DNA from: RDXT01 sp033765305
GTDB taxonomy: Bacteria > Bacteroidota > Bacteroidia > J057
DNA: 64,000 nt
Direction: 5' to 3'
Assembly: GCA_033765305.1 (NCBI GenBank)
Contig: JANRID010000062.1
Location: forward strand, 1 to 64,000
In this document: one piece after another, positions 41,506-50,254 of the stretch
Numbering within the stretch: position 1 is the first letter of the stretch
Layout of the letters: each line of letters begins with the position of its first letter
Notes under the pieces: generated by a model
Database searches by the model: none
The model's input: the letters and a program-made list of their open reading frames with translations, nothing else
Told to the model about the DNA's origin: nothing
Program-made: the position numbers and the translations under genes

Positions 41506-42186
41506 TCAGATCGCCAGCTGAAAGCAGTCGGGCTTGAGCAGCACGAAGCGCCCGCGCTGCACCTCCATCCAGCCGTCGCGGATGAGCTCGTTGAGCAGGG
41601 CGTTGACGGTGGGGCGGGAAGCGCCGATGAGGTCGGCGATGTTCTGCTGCGTGAAGGGATGGCGGATATGAATGGCGCCCTGGCGGCGCACGCCGTACTC
41701 CAGGGCCATGTCGCGGACAAACTCGACGAGCCGGGTGCGCACATCCTTATATACCAGCTGCTCGATGCGGCGCTCCAGCTTGCGGATGCGCAGCCCCATC
41801 CACTTCCAGATCTTGACGCTCAGCGTTTTGTCGTGCTCCAGCAGCTCGTCGAGCAGGCGCATGTCCATCGGGCAGACGACGGTGGGCGTTTCCACAGCCA
41901 TCGCGAACTCGTCGTGGCGCTCCTGGCCGGTGAGGGCCATCTCGCCGAACAGCTCGCCGGGGCCCAGAATGGCTTTGACCACTTCATCGCCTTCAGGGGT
42001 GTAGTAGCCGATTTTGATGCGGCCCTCGGAGATCAGGTAGAAGGCATCGGCCTCCGCCCCCTGCATATAAATGAACTCCTGCTTCCGGAACGACGTAAAG
42101 GTATGGGTCGCGCGGAACTCCGCGAACTTGTGGGGGCAGAGCATGTCGAACAGGTCGACCTCTTCCAATTGCCAGAATTGACTCAT
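41506..42186 (-). CDS. Crp/Fnr-family transcriptional regulator
   Basis: The 226-residue protein has an N-terminal cyclic-nucleotide-binding-like beta-barrel (about 25-140, with GAEADAFYLISEGRIKIGY and GPGELFGEMALTG). A C-terminal winged helix-turn-helix follows (about 155-226, TQQNIADLIGASRPTVNALL). The GELFGEMAL motif resembles the phosphate-binding cassette of Crp, although the R-T/S-A part reads RHDEF. Ligand binding is therefore unsure. There is no Fnr-type Cys cluster. It may act on neighbouring surface-protein genes or elsewhere. A perfect GAAAC / GTTTC inverted repeat lies just upstream of its start (42188-42198). Confidence 0.9.
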   Translation of the reverse strand: MSQFWQLEEVDLFDMLCPHKFAEFRATHTFTSFRKQEFIYMQGAEADAFYLISEGRIKIGYYTPEGDEVVKAILGPGELFGEMALTGQERHDEFAMAVETPTVVCPMDMRLLDELLEHDKTLSVKIWKWMGLRIRKLERRIEQLVYKDVRTRLVEFVRDMALEYGVRRQGAIHIRHPFTQQNIADLIGASRPTVNALLNELIRDGWMEVQRGRFVLLKPDCFQLAI

Positions 42187-42187
42187 A

Positions 42188-42198
42188 GAAACCGTTTC
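42188..42198. promoter_or_regulatory. Small inverted repeat upstream of the crp-like start
   Basis: GAAAC-C-GTTTC is a perfect 5-1-5 palindrome immediately before the start codon at 42186. It could be an operator, but it is short and could arise by chance. Confidence 0.25.
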
Positions 42199-42288
42199 CA
42201 GTATGTAGTATGAACCGGTCTAACGGCGGAGCGCATCTGCCAGTTATTGCGGTGTCAGCCGGGCGACAGTACGGAAACCTGAAAAGCC

Positions 42289-42885
42289 TTACGAGAATAA
42301 GCCTTTGAGCGCCTTGCGGAAATGCTGGTAGGCTTCGCCGATCTCGGCGGTGACGGAGTCCCATTTTTCTTCGGCTTCGGCGCGGAGGTCGAGGCGTTCG
42401 CGGAGCTGGCGGATCTGCTGCTGCAGTTCCTGCCGGCGGGATTCCCATTCCTCCTGGGTTTCGGCAGCGCCGAGGTGGAGGTGGAGGCGGAGCAGGTCGA
42501 GGCGGGTCTGGAAATGGGCCATGCGGTCCTGCACAGACTGGCCCCAGGAGGTCCAGGCGGTTTCGCCATGCGACTGCAGGTCATTGAGCTCGGACGTAGC
42601 GCGGTGCATCAGCTCGGAGAGCTTATGGCGCTGCTCGTCGAGGGCTTCGCGGGTTTCGGCGCGGCCAAGGGCTACCTGCACTTCGAGTTCTTCGAGCCAG
42701 GCGCGGGTTTTGACGGCCTGCGGATGATCGGCCAGTTCGCCGAGGCGCTCGCGGGTTTCGGCGGCCCAGGCGCCTACCTGGCTTTTCTGCTGCTCGAACG
42801 CATCGGTCAGATCGGCGGGCGCCAGCGACACTTCCACTTCGAGCTCGTCGAGCTCCTTGCTCCAGTCTTCGAAAAAGCGGTCCAT
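42289..42885 (-). CDS. Conserved coiled-coil protein of unknown function
   Basis: The 198-residue protein is highly charged and almost entirely helical by pattern. It is rich in Glu, Leu, Arg and Gln, with heptad stretches (RLDLLRLHLHLGAAETQEEW, SRRQELQQQIRQLRERLDLR). It has no signal peptide, no membrane helix and no Cys. It lies 102 bp upstream of the crp-like gene on the same strand. Such proteins may be structural or stress-related, but I do not recognise the family. Confidence 0.6.
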   Translation of the reverse strand: MDRFFEDWSKELDELEVEVSLAPADLTDAFEQQKSQVGAWAAETRERLGELADHPQAVKTRAWLEELEVQVALGRAETREALDEQRHKLSELMHRATSELNDLQSHGETAWTSWGQSVQDRMAHFQTRLDLLRLHLHLGAAETQEEWESRRQELQQQIRQLRERLDLRAEAEEKWDSVTAEIGEAYQHFRKALKGLFS

Positions 42886-43043
42886 AGCGGTTCGGGGTTT
42901 GAGGTCTGAGTAAAAGTACGCAAAATAATCGGGGGGATATGAGAAAAATCATCCGGCGGTCTGTCGATTGGTGTTCATCGGGGCAGGAAGCCGGTGCAAT
43001 TTCGTTCTGGAAAGGTAATCGTGAGGCACACAATCCCGCGCAT

Positions 43044-43880
43044 ATGAAAAAGCTCCTGTTTCCCTCCGACTATACGCCCGCAGCCGATGCGGCATTCCCC
43101 TTCGCAGTGCGGATCGCATCGGCATACGGCAGCGAAATCCTCCTGGTCCACGCCTACAGCATCGCGCTGACGGCCGACATGGTGGCGCCGAATGAGTACT
43201 ATGGGGAATTGGTGGCGGAAGAGGAGCGCCGTGCTGGCGAGCAGCTGATCCGTTACCAGGAAGAGGCCCGCCGGCTGGCCGGCCAGGACATTCCGATCCG
43301 GCTCTTCGTGCGTTCGGGCTTTGCGACGGACGTGATCGAAGAGCTCTGCGAAGCCGAGGAGCCCGACATGATCATCATGGGCACCAACGGCGCCGCCAAC
43401 TGGCTCGACGCCCGCCTGGGCAGCATCACGACGCAGGTCATCCAGAGCGCGCACATTCCCGTGCTGGCCGTACCGGCAGAAGCCCGCTACCAGGGCATCC
43501 ATGAGATCGTGTACGCCAGCGACTATGCCGAGAAGGACCTTTCCGTCTCGTCCCGGCTGGGCGACATCGCCCGCAAGGTCGGGGCACGGCTCAACTGCGT
43601 GCACGTGGCCGCTACGCCGCAGCCGGTGCCGGCCGGGTTCGATCTCACGACCATCCAGGCCCTCTACCGGCAGGAAACCGGCTTTGCCGACCTGCAGCTC
43701 AGCGAGGTGCGCGCAGAAGACGTGATCTCCGGCCTGTCTGACTACCTCGAACTGCACCCCGCCGATGTGATCGCCCTGACCACCCGGCACCGCAGCTTCT
43801 TCGCGCGGGTCTTCAACCCGAGCGTCACCCGCGAGCTGGCCCTCTATTCCCGCCGCCCGCTGCTGGTGTTTCATGCATGA
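43044..43880 (+). CDS. Tandem universal stress protein (two Usp domains)
   Basis: The 278-residue protein contains two Usp domains, about 1-145 and 150-278. The first begins KKLLFPSDYTPAADAAFPFA and ends with GTNGAANWLDARLGS, the G-2x-G-9x-G-S ATP-binding motif. The second (IVYASDYAEKDLS to LALYSRRPLLVF) lacks a full copy of that motif. Usp proteins are cytoplasmic and help under starvation or oxidative stress. The start at 43044 fits the conserved first strand. A perfect terminator follows at 43912. Confidence 0.9.
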   Translation: MKKLLFPSDYTPAADAAFPFAVRIASAYGSEILLVHAYSIALTADMVAPNEYYGELVAEEERRAGEQLIRYQEEARRLAGQDIPIRLFVRSGFATDVIEELCEAEEPDMIIMGTNGAANWLDARLGSITTQVIQSAHIPVLAVPAEARYQGIHEIVYASDYAEKDLSVSSRLGDIARKVGARLNCVHVAATPQPVPAGFDLTTIQALYRQETGFADLQLSEVRAEDVISGLSDYLELHPADVIALTTRHRSFFARVFNPSVTRELALYSRRPLLVFHA

Positions 43881-43911
43881 CTCCCAACTGTCTGCGAATT
43901 ATAGGCTTTGC

Positions 43912-43944
43912 AAGGCCGGCCATCGGGCCGGCCTTGTCTTTTCT
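43912..43944 (+). terminator. Terminator of the usp gene
   Basis: A perfect 10-bp stem (CAAGGCCGGC / GCCGGCCTTG, 43912-43921 and 43927-43936) with loop ATCGG is followed by TCTTTTCT. Confidence 0.88.
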
Positions 43945-44094
43945 GCGCTTTCTGCCTTTTTTCCCGGCAGGCCGCGCAACGTATACCGAAGACAGGGGGT
44001 CTTACGTTGAAAGATTCGGCACATAGGCTGAATGAATTTCCGCATCAGGCCCTGCGTGCCCATCTTGCCCAAACTGCTGATCAATTTCCTGTCT

Positions 44095-45966
44095 ATGCAC
44101 ACACGTCTCCGCTTCTGGTGGATGCTGCTGGCCCTCTCCGCATCCGCGCAGGCCCAGGTCACCTACACCTCCTCCGATTATGCCGCCATCGGCGACACCA
44201 TGCGCTACAGCCGGACTGCTGCCGGCCTCGGTGCATTCGACTTCGCGCAGACCGGCGCCAATTTCGCCTGGAACTACGCCAGCCTCGGCATCGCCACCCA
44301 AGGCGTGACCGAAGTCCAAAACCCGAACAATGCCGGCTACTACCTGTCCTTTCTCGCATCCTGCGTCCTGAGCGGCGGCAATCCCTTTACCTGCCCCGGA
44401 CAGTGGAATGCCCTGACCGACATCGCCATCCAAAGCCTGGATGCCGTCAGCCTGGGCAACTTCCAGCTGGCCAATGCCGTCACCCACTACCGCCGGACGG
44501 CCTCCGCCGCCGATGCGACGGTTCTGGGCTTCAGCATCGAAGCCAACGGCATCACCATCCCTTACACGGTCACCTACAGCCAGCCCGATACGGTGTATCA
44601 GTTTCCGCTCGCCTATCTGGGCAGCGACTCCTCCGCCAGCCGCTGGGAGGTGGATCTGACCGCCTCCGGCCTGCCGATCCAGTTCAAATCGTTCCAGACC
44701 CGGTCCTACACCGTAGAAGGCTGGGGCTCCCTGGCGACGCCGTACGGCGCCTTCGCTTCGGTGCTGAAAGTCCGCGTGCGCACCACCCGCCGCGACACCC
44801 TGATCCAGAACGGGACTGCGATCCCGGTGCCTGCGATTACAGAGGTCCGCTACCAATGGCTGGACAAAGCTTACGGGCTGCCCGTGCTCGAAGCCAGCGG
44901 CACCGTGCTCGGCGGCGCCGAGGTGATCAGCTCCGTGCGTTTCCTCGACTCGCTGCGCTGCCTCGATCCGCAGGCCGGGTTTTCCTACAGCCCCCTGCTT
45001 GCCTTCCTGAATCCGGTCACGCAGTCGGTGCAGGTATCGTTCAACAACCAGAGCGACAATGCCAGCCAGTTTGCATGGGACTTCGGCGACGGCGGGACTT
45101 CCACGCAGGAAGACCCCAGCCATACCTTCACCGCAGGCGGCCTGTACACCGTGCAGCTGATCGCCTGCAATCCGGTCTGCTCCCCGCTGCGCTGCGATAC
45201 CACGACACTGCCCGTGGTGGTGGTGGACAGCACAGGGGTAGTAGCAGCCTTCTTCCTCACCCCGCCTGCCGGCATCTGCACCGGCGGCACCGTCCAGGCT
45301 ACCAACCTGTCGCTCAATGCCGTTTCCTATGCCTGGAATTTCGGCGACGGCAGCACCTCCACCGATACGGCGCCGTCGCATACCTACACGGCGCCTGGCA
45401 GCTACACCGTCACCCTGATCGCCACCGGCGCCGGCAGCGCCGATACCCTGAGCCTGCCGGTCACCGTTTCGGCGCCGCCCGTGCCGGATCTGGGCCCGGA
45501 TCTCAGCATCCCCTCCAATCAGAGTGTGACCCTCAGCCCGGGCAGCGGCTTTGCCCTGACCCTGTGGTCCAACGGCAGCATTGGCAGCTCGCTCACGCTG
45601 CAGGGCTCCGCCCTGGGCGTGGGTACGCATGAGATCGGCGTCACGGTCAGCAATGCCCAGGGCTGCTCCGCTTCCGATACCGTCGTCATTACCGTGACCC
45701 CGGCCACGCGGATCGACGATCCGGCGCTGCGCTATGGCATCGGCGTGCACCCCAATCCCGCAACGGACCTGCTGGCCGTCACGGCTGCGCGCGCGCTCAC
45801 GGGCACGCTGCGCCTGCTGACGCTCGACGGGCGCGAGGCCCTGCCGCCCCAGACCCTACGCGGCACCTACGCCGAAATGGATCTGCACCTCCTGCCCGCC
45901 GGACTGTACCTGCTGGAGATCCGGACGCCTGAAGGACCTGCCTATCAGCGGATTGCGAAGAAATAA
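44095..45966 (+). CDS. Secreted PKD-domain protein with T9SS sorting domain
   Basis: The 623-residue protein has a signal peptide (MHTRLRFWWMLLALSASAQAQ). An N-terminal region of about 300 residues has no recognised domain. Two PKD domains follow, with WDFGDGGTST at about 326 and WNFGDGSTST at about 412. The C-terminal Por-type sorting domain spans about 551-623 (HPNPATDLLAV to LPAGLYLLEI). It is likely displayed on the surface and may bind proteins or glycans. The start at 44095 begins the signal peptide; an in-frame ATG 63 bases upstream is less likely. Confidence 0.88.
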   Translation: MHTRLRFWWMLLALSASAQAQVTYTSSDYAAIGDTMRYSRTAAGLGAFDFAQTGANFAWNYASLGIATQGVTEVQNPNNAGYYLSFLASCVLSGGNPFTCPGQWNALTDIAIQSLDAVSLGNFQLANAVTHYRRTASAADATVLGFSIEANGITIPYTVTYSQPDTVYQFPLAYLGSDSSASRWEVDLTASGLPIQFKSFQTRSYTVEGWGSLATPYGAFASVLKVRVRTTRRDTLIQNGTAIPVPAITEVRYQWLDKAYGLPVLEASGTVLGGAEVISSVRFLDSLRCLDPQAGFSYSPLLAFLNPVTQSVQVSFNNQSDNASQFAWDFGDGGTSTQEDPSHTFTAGGLYTVQLIACNPVCSPLRCDTTTLPVVVVDSTGVVAAFFLTPPAGICTGGTVQATNLSLNAVSYAWNFGDGSTSTDTAPSHTYTAPGSYTVTLIATGAGSADTLSLPVTVSAPPVPDLGPDLSIPSNQSVTLSPGSGFALTLWSNGSIGSSLTLQGSALGVGTHEIGVTVSNAQGCSASDTVVITVTPATRIDDPALRYGIGVHPNPATDLLAVTAARALTGTLRLLTLDGREALPPQTLRGTYAEMDLHLLPAGLYLLEIRTPEGPAYQRIAKK

Positions 45967-45992
45967 CGAGTGCAGCCGCCCGCTTTCAACGC

Positions 45993-46021
45993 AGCAGGGG
46001 CAGCCGTTGGCTGCCCCTGCT
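45993..46021. terminator. Bidirectional terminator between the PKD gene and the phosphorylase gene
   Basis: A perfect 13-bp stem (AGCAGGGGCAGCC / GGCTGCCCCTGCT) with a 3-base loop lies between two convergent genes. T runs are weak on both sides, so the stem itself is the main evidence. Confidence 0.75.
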
Positions 46022-46043
46022 CCTTAATATTGGCGCTGCCGGA

Positions 46044-47696
46044 TCACATGTACATCCGGGTGTAGTATTCAGCAGCCATGCGGCCCGACTCGAACTGCGG
46101 CACCACATCGCGCATGCTCTGCTTGACGATGGCCGCCCAGGCATCGGGCTGGTCGTAGTACATGGGGATCACCTCTTCCTCCAGAATGCGCATCAGGTGC
46201 TTGTAGTCGTGGTCGTCCTGCGCGTCGGTGGAAGCGGTTACATCCGCTTCGGGGATGATGAAGGCGTTCACGCCGTGCCTGGCGAATTCGGGTACCCAGC
46301 CGTCGTTGATCGAGACATTGACCGAGGCGTTCATGGCGGCGGTCATGCCGCTGGTGCCGGAGGCTTCGCGGGGGCGGCGGGGCGTATTGAGCCAGATGTC
46401 GCTGCCTTTCTTGAGCAGGCCGGAGAGATTCATCTCATAGCCCGTGACGATGGTGGCATTGTGGGCCAGGTGGGTCCAGTCCACGACCTTGTTAAAGGTA
46501 TCCACCCCGTACTGGTCTTCGGGATAGGGCTTTCCGGCCCAGATGATCTGCACGGGATACTTGGTGCGGCTCAGCATTTCGTAGAAATACTGGGGATTGC
46601 GCATGATCAGGTCGGCGCGCTTGTAGCCGGCGAAGCGGCGGGCCCAGACGAGGGTGAGCACATCCGGGTCGAAGAGCTTTCCGGTCTGGTCGGCCACCAC
46701 CTTGAAGAGTTCTTCTTTCAGCTCGCGCTTGCGGGTGCGCAGGGCGGCGTCATCATCCGCATCGAGGGCGGTTTTGAGGCCTGGATCCTGCCAGAATTTC
46801 TGGTTCTGGGCATTGGTGATGCCGATGATCCGGGGGCGCTGCTTGACGCCGGCCCACATGTCTTCGGACACTTCTGCATGCAGCTGGGAAACGCCGTTGG
46901 CCTTGCCGGAGAAATGCAGGGCAGCGGGGGTGTATCCGAGGGTATCGCCGGTGATGCCGGTCAGTTTTTTTACCTCCGCCACAGAGAGGCCATCGAAGAA
47001 GCCCAGGCGGTCGAGCAGGCCGTACTCGCGCTCCTCATTGCCGGCTTTTTCGGGGGTGTGGGTCGTGAACACGACTTTTTCACGCACTTTTTCTACATCC
47101 TTGAGCTGGTTGTAGAGGTAAAACACCATCGGCAGGGCGTGGGCCTCGTTCATGTGGTAGATATCCGCGCCTCCGAGGGCCTCCACCACCTTTGCGCCGC
47201 CGATTCCCAGCACAATGCTCTGCGCCACACGGGTCGCGGCATTGGAGTCATAGAGGCGGTGGGTAATGGTGCAGGAGAGGTAATCGTTGAGATCTTTGTT
47301 GTCGGTCGTCAGGAGGTACATCGGCACCGTTCCAAACACCTCGGGGGCCAGGTACCAGGTTTTGATGGTGACCGGGTGGCCGTTGATGATGATGGGGAAG
47401 GTCAGGTCGGTTTCCTCCAGAAAGGTATAATAGCGCTCGCGGTAGAGCACACGCATGTGGCTGTTGCTGTCCCGGACCTGATCGTAGTAGCCGAATTTCC
47501 AGAGCATGCCGATGCCGATCATGTTCTGCTTCAGCTCGTAGGCGCTGCGCATATGCGAGCCGGCGAGGTAGCCGAGGCCGCCGGAGTAGATCTTGAGCGC
47601 GGGGTCGATGCCGAACTCCATGCTGAAATAGGCAGCCCGCTTGCTGAATTCAGGTGCGGGGGTGTAGGGCATGTCCCACGTACAGTTGGTCTTCAT
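46044..47696 (-). CDS. glgP: Alpha-glucan phosphorylase-like protein (GT35), PLP lysine replaced by Thr
   Basis: The 550-residue protein has the layout of short alpha-glucan phosphorylases. YFSMEFGIDPALKIYSGGLG is near residue 23, HMNEAHALP near 181, and WARRFAGYKRADL at 351-363. The C-terminal block EASGTSG-M-T-AAMNAS is at 444-457. In characterised phosphorylases the residue after G-M in this block is the lysine that binds PLP; here it is Thr452 (ACC codon). The protein may therefore be inactive, use another cofactor mode, or do a different reaction. The start at 47696 is supported by a promoter at 47735-47764, which excludes longer starts. The expected role is glycogen or maltodextrin breakdown. 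Confidence 0.85.
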   Translation of the reverse strand: MKTNCTWDMPYTPAPEFSKRAAYFSMEFGIDPALKIYSGGLGYLAGSHMRSAYELKQNMIGIGMLWKFGYYDQVRDSNSHMRVLYRERYYTFLEETDLTFPIIINGHPVTIKTWYLAPEVFGTVPMYLLTTDNKDLNDYLSCTITHRLYDSNAATRVAQSIVLGIGGAKVVEALGGADIYHMNEAHALPMVFYLYNQLKDVEKVREKVVFTTHTPEKAGNEEREYGLLDRLGFFDGLSVAEVKKLTGITGDTLGYTPAALHFSGKANGVSQLHAEVSEDMWAGVKQRPRIIGITNAQNQKFWQDPGLKTALDADDDAALRTRKRELKEELFKVVADQTGKLFDPDVLTLVWARRFAGYKRADLIMRNPQYFYEMLSRTKYPVQIIWAGKPYPEDQYGVDTFNKVVDWTHLAHNATIVTGYEMNLSGLLKKGSDIWLNTPRRPREASGTSGMTAAMNASVNVSINDGWVPEFARHGVNAFIIPEADVTASTDAQDDHDYKHLMRILEEEVIPMYYDQPDAWAAIVKQSMRDVVPQFESGRMAAEYYTRMYM

Positions 47697-47734
47697 ATAG
47701 GGAGGTGATAGAACGTTCCGAAATATTTCGCCGC

Positions 47735-47764
47735 CAAAAATAGAAGCTTTGGCCTGAATTTCAA
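47735..47764 (-). promoter_or_regulatory. Complete Bacteroidota promoter of the phosphorylase-like gene
   Basis: On the minus strand TTG (47762-47764) and TATTTTTG (47735-47742) are separated by exactly 19 bases, a full match to the TTG / TAnnTTTG consensus. The start codon lies 38 bases downstream. Confidence 0.75.
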
Positions 47765-47853
47765 GTCGAATATCCGACGATGCCGAACAGCGCTGCGCAG
47801 GCCCCGGAAGTGACCGTGCGGAAACGTATGCGTCCCAATTCCAAACCGGCAGC

Positions 47854-48543
47854 ATGGCCTCTGTTACCCTCTCACGCACCGCCAGGACGCTGATTACCGG
47901 CGGGCTGGATCAGATCGGGCAGGAACTGGCGCGGATCAACACCCGCGACGGGCGGCGCCTGACCCTGGTGGACCGCTCCGAAGACGGCCTGCTGGCGCTG
48001 CGCGAAGCGCTGATTCAGGACGGCGCCCCGCATCCCCTCATCATTTCCGAGGATCTCAGTGCCCCCGGCGCAGCGGATGACGTGTACGAAGCCTGCCAGT
48101 TTTACCGGCTGATGGGGCCGGAAGGCACGGCCATTACCCGCATGATCAACCTGCTGGAAGTGCCGGCGGAATCGGCGGCGGACGAGGACCCGGCGGAGCT
48201 GTTTACGGCCCGTACCTCCACGCTGCTCGGGCTGTGCCAGCGCTTTGTGCCGGATCTGATCCGGCGCGGCGAAGCCCGCGTGCTCAACATTCTCGTCGCC
48301 TACGGGCCCCGCCAGGAGCCGTTCTCCTCGCTTTTCGACCAGGCCCGCACGCTGCTGCTGGACCTGAGCCACCGGCTCAATCTCCAGGGCGGAAACCGGC
48401 TGACAGTCAATACGTTGTGCTACCACGCCGACTCGCTGTTCATCCAGGCGCCGGCTGCGCCGGACGAGGCCCCGCCCGACCTGTACCCCCCGGCCTGCAC
48501 CCCGGCTGCCATTGCCCGCTGGGCACACCAGGTGATGGCCTGA
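47854..48543 (+). CDS. SDR-like Rossmann protein, probably lacking the catalytic Y-x-x-x-K
   Basis: The 229-residue protein has an N-terminal nucleotide-binding-like motif (LITGGLDQIGQELARI) and LTLVDRSEDGLLALREAL, typical of short-chain dehydrogenases. The usual catalytic Y-x-x-x-K is not seen; the corresponding helix reads FSSLFDQARTLLLDLSHRL. It may be a degenerate SDR with a binding or structural role. It is divergent from the phosphorylase-like gene and has no clear promoter element of its own. The function is unknown. Confidence 0.6.
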   Translation: MASVTLSRTARTLITGGLDQIGQELARINTRDGRRLTLVDRSEDGLLALREALIQDGAPHPLIISEDLSAPGAADDVYEACQFYRLMGPEGTAITRMINLLEVPAESAADEDPAELFTARTSTLLGLCQRFVPDLIRRGEARVLNILVAYGPRQEPFSSLFDQARTLLLDLSHRLNLQGGNRLTVNTLCYHADSLFIQAPAAPDEAPPDLYPPACTPAAIARWAHQVMA

Positions 48544-48685
48544 GGGTTGCGCTTGCGCAAAGCTTTTCGCAAATTATCTGATCCGCCCCGGAAAACCGCG
48601 CTGGACCGCAGTTTTCCGCAGAAAAACGCCCCTTCCGCCTGATGCCGCCAGCGCCTGCGCCAGGCCCCGGGCCTGCTCCGCATCC

Positions 48686-48714
48686 TTGCCGATGTCATCC
48701 TTTGTGTATATTTC
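48686..48714 (+). promoter_or_regulatory. Probable promoter of the NlpC/P60 gene
   Basis: TTG (48686-48688) and TATATTTC (48707-48714) are 18 bases apart. The -7 element has one mismatch (C for G at the last base). The start codon is 72 bases downstream. Confidence 0.4.
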
Positions 48715-48786
48715 ACGCGATTCGGGGACGGATCACGCGTATTTCTTTCCCCTTGCTAGAAATACTGCGGAGCTAACTTGCTCATT

Positions 48787-49569
48787 ATGAGACTTGAAGC
48801 CTCTACCCCTTCCGATTCTCCATTCCGGTTTGCCCATGTAATGCTGCTGCTGATTCTGGCGGTATTTCCGGCAGTGCTGCTGGCGACCGATCCGCCGCCC
48901 AGCCTGACCCGCGCAGATGTAGTCATCCGCAAGGCAGAATCGCTCCTCGGCACTCCCTACCGCTACGGCGGCCTCACCAGCACCGGCATCGACTGCTCCG
49001 GGCTGATGATGGTCAGCTTCGCCGAAGCAGGCTATCAGCTGCCGCGCGTATCCGGCGCGCAGGCTGCCCTCGGCGAAAAGATTGCCGCCGGCCAGCTTCA
49101 GCGCGGCGATCTGGTCTTTTTCCGCCGCGGCTCCCGGATCGGCCATGTAGGCCTGATCGTATCGGCCAGCGCCGACAGCGTGCGGTTCATCCATTCTTCC
49201 CGCTCCGAAGGCGTAGCCTTCGGCACCCTTTCCAACCGCTATTGGAAGAGCCGCTTCCACTCCGCCCGCCGCATCTGGGATGCGATCCCTGCCAGCCCCA
49301 TTTCCCCCGAGCAGCTCGCTGTGCTCGAAGCCCTCGAAGCCGCCGCAGATTCCCTGCCGGAAGCCGCAGAAGCCCCTGAATTTCCCGAAGTCCCGGTCGA
49401 TCCGATCGAGTACGAAGGGCTGGCGCATCTGCGCTCGGTATGCCCGCCGCCGCTGGCTGCCGATGAGGTGGATGTCTGCTACGCCTCCTGCGGACAGGCG
49501 CTGAACTGGGCCGGGCCGCAGCCCCGGTTCCCGCTTGCGCTGGCCCATGCGTCCGCAAAAAAACTTTGA
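48787..49569 (+). CDS. NlpC/P60 family cell-wall hydrolase
   Basis: The 260-residue protein has an N-terminal hydrophobic segment (HVMLLLILAVFPAVLLA) that acts as signal or anchor. An NlpC/P60 domain follows at about 45-165. The catalytic Cys70 is in GIDCSGLM, His120 in IGHVGLIVS, and a third polar site near His136 in FIHSSRS. These enzymes cut peptide links in peptidoglycan, often D-Glu to diamino acid. The C-terminal 90 residues are Pro- and Glu-rich and without known domain. An in-frame TTG lies 9 bases before the ATG. It is alone on its transcript. Confidence 0.88.
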   Translation: MRLEASTPSDSPFRFAHVMLLLILAVFPAVLLATDPPPSLTRADVVIRKAESLLGTPYRYGGLTSTGIDCSGLMMVSFAEAGYQLPRVSGAQAALGEKIAAGQLQRGDLVFFRRGSRIGHVGLIVSASADSVRFIHSSRSEGVAFGTLSNRYWKSRFHSARRIWDAIPASPISPEQLAVLEALEAAADSLPEAAEAPEFPEVPVDPIEYEGLAHLRSVCPPPLAADEVDVCYASCGQALNWAGPQPRFPLALAHASAKKL

Positions 49570-49636
49570 CCTGATCCGCATCTTGCGGCCTGCCTGATCG
49601 TTTTGCATGCATGAACGTCTCAGGCCACCTGCTTCC

Positions 49637-50248
49637 ATGAACTCCTGCATGTATCTGCGCACCGCTGCCGGCATGCTGCTGCTGCTCCTTGCAGCCTGCG
49701 GGCTGCCGCTGCAGGCCCAGCAGCAGCCCGCACGCGATCCCTATCCGCCCGGCTACATCGTCTCGGCACGGGGCGACACCACGACCGGCTATGTCCGCAG
49801 CGGCAACCGCTTCCGGGACCAGCAGTATATCCGGTTTTACGACCTCTACGGCGCCCGGAGCAAATACCATGCGGACCGCATCCGCGCCTACGGCTACGAG
49901 GACCGGCATTACGAATCCATGCCCACCCCCTATCTCTTCTCCGGCCTCTTCAGCGACAGCAGCATTTTTCTCCTGCGCAAAGTCCAGGGCCCGGCCTGCC
50001 TGTTCCGCTTTTACACCCGCCGTTCCATTCTCACCCTCAAGGGAAAACCGGCCTTCATCGAACTCATCCGCAAGCCGGACGGCAGCCTGCACGAAGCCGG
50101 AAGCGCCTTCAAGTGGAAGCGCGTCGCCGATGCTTTCCCCGATTATCCCGAGCTGGCCGACGACATCCGCAACGGCCTGTATAAGCCCAGCGAACTGAGC
50201 CAGATCGTAGAAGCCTACAACCGCTGGTACCTGCGCCCCCGCGAATAG
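49637..50248 (+). CDS. Secreted hypothetical protein
   Basis: The product of about 203 residues has a hydrophobic N-terminus (TAAGMLLLLLAACGLPLQAQ) that could be a lipoprotein signal (LLAAC) or a cleaved signal (LQAQ). The mature part has strands such as GYIVSARGDTTTGYVRSG and a C-terminal helical part (ELADDIRNGLYKPSELSQIV). The pattern of a small domain opening with a G-D-T-x-x-G turn is seen in many Bacteroidota envelope proteins. I do not recognise a function. Possible starts are ATG 49637 and ATG 49649; an upstream ATG at 49607 would bury the signal. Confidence 0.65.
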   Translation: MNSCMYLRTAAGMLLLLLAACGLPLQAQQQPARDPYPPGYIVSARGDTTTGYVRSGNRFRDQQYIRFYDLYGARSKYHADRIRAYGYEDRHYESMPTPYLFSGLFSDSSIFLLRKVQGPACLFRFYTRRSILTLKGKPAFIELIRKPDGSLHEAGSAFKWKRVADAFPDYPELADDIRNGLYKPSELSQIVEAYNRWYLRPRE

Positions 50249-50254
50249 GCAGCG

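Noticed and set aside
41106..41537. 143-codon frame before the crp-like gene
   Set aside because: It overlaps a hairpin and the end of the crp-like gene and has no protein-like features.
47697..47879. Longer N-terminus for the phosphorylase-like protein
   Set aside because: It would start upstream of the complete promoter at 47735-47764.
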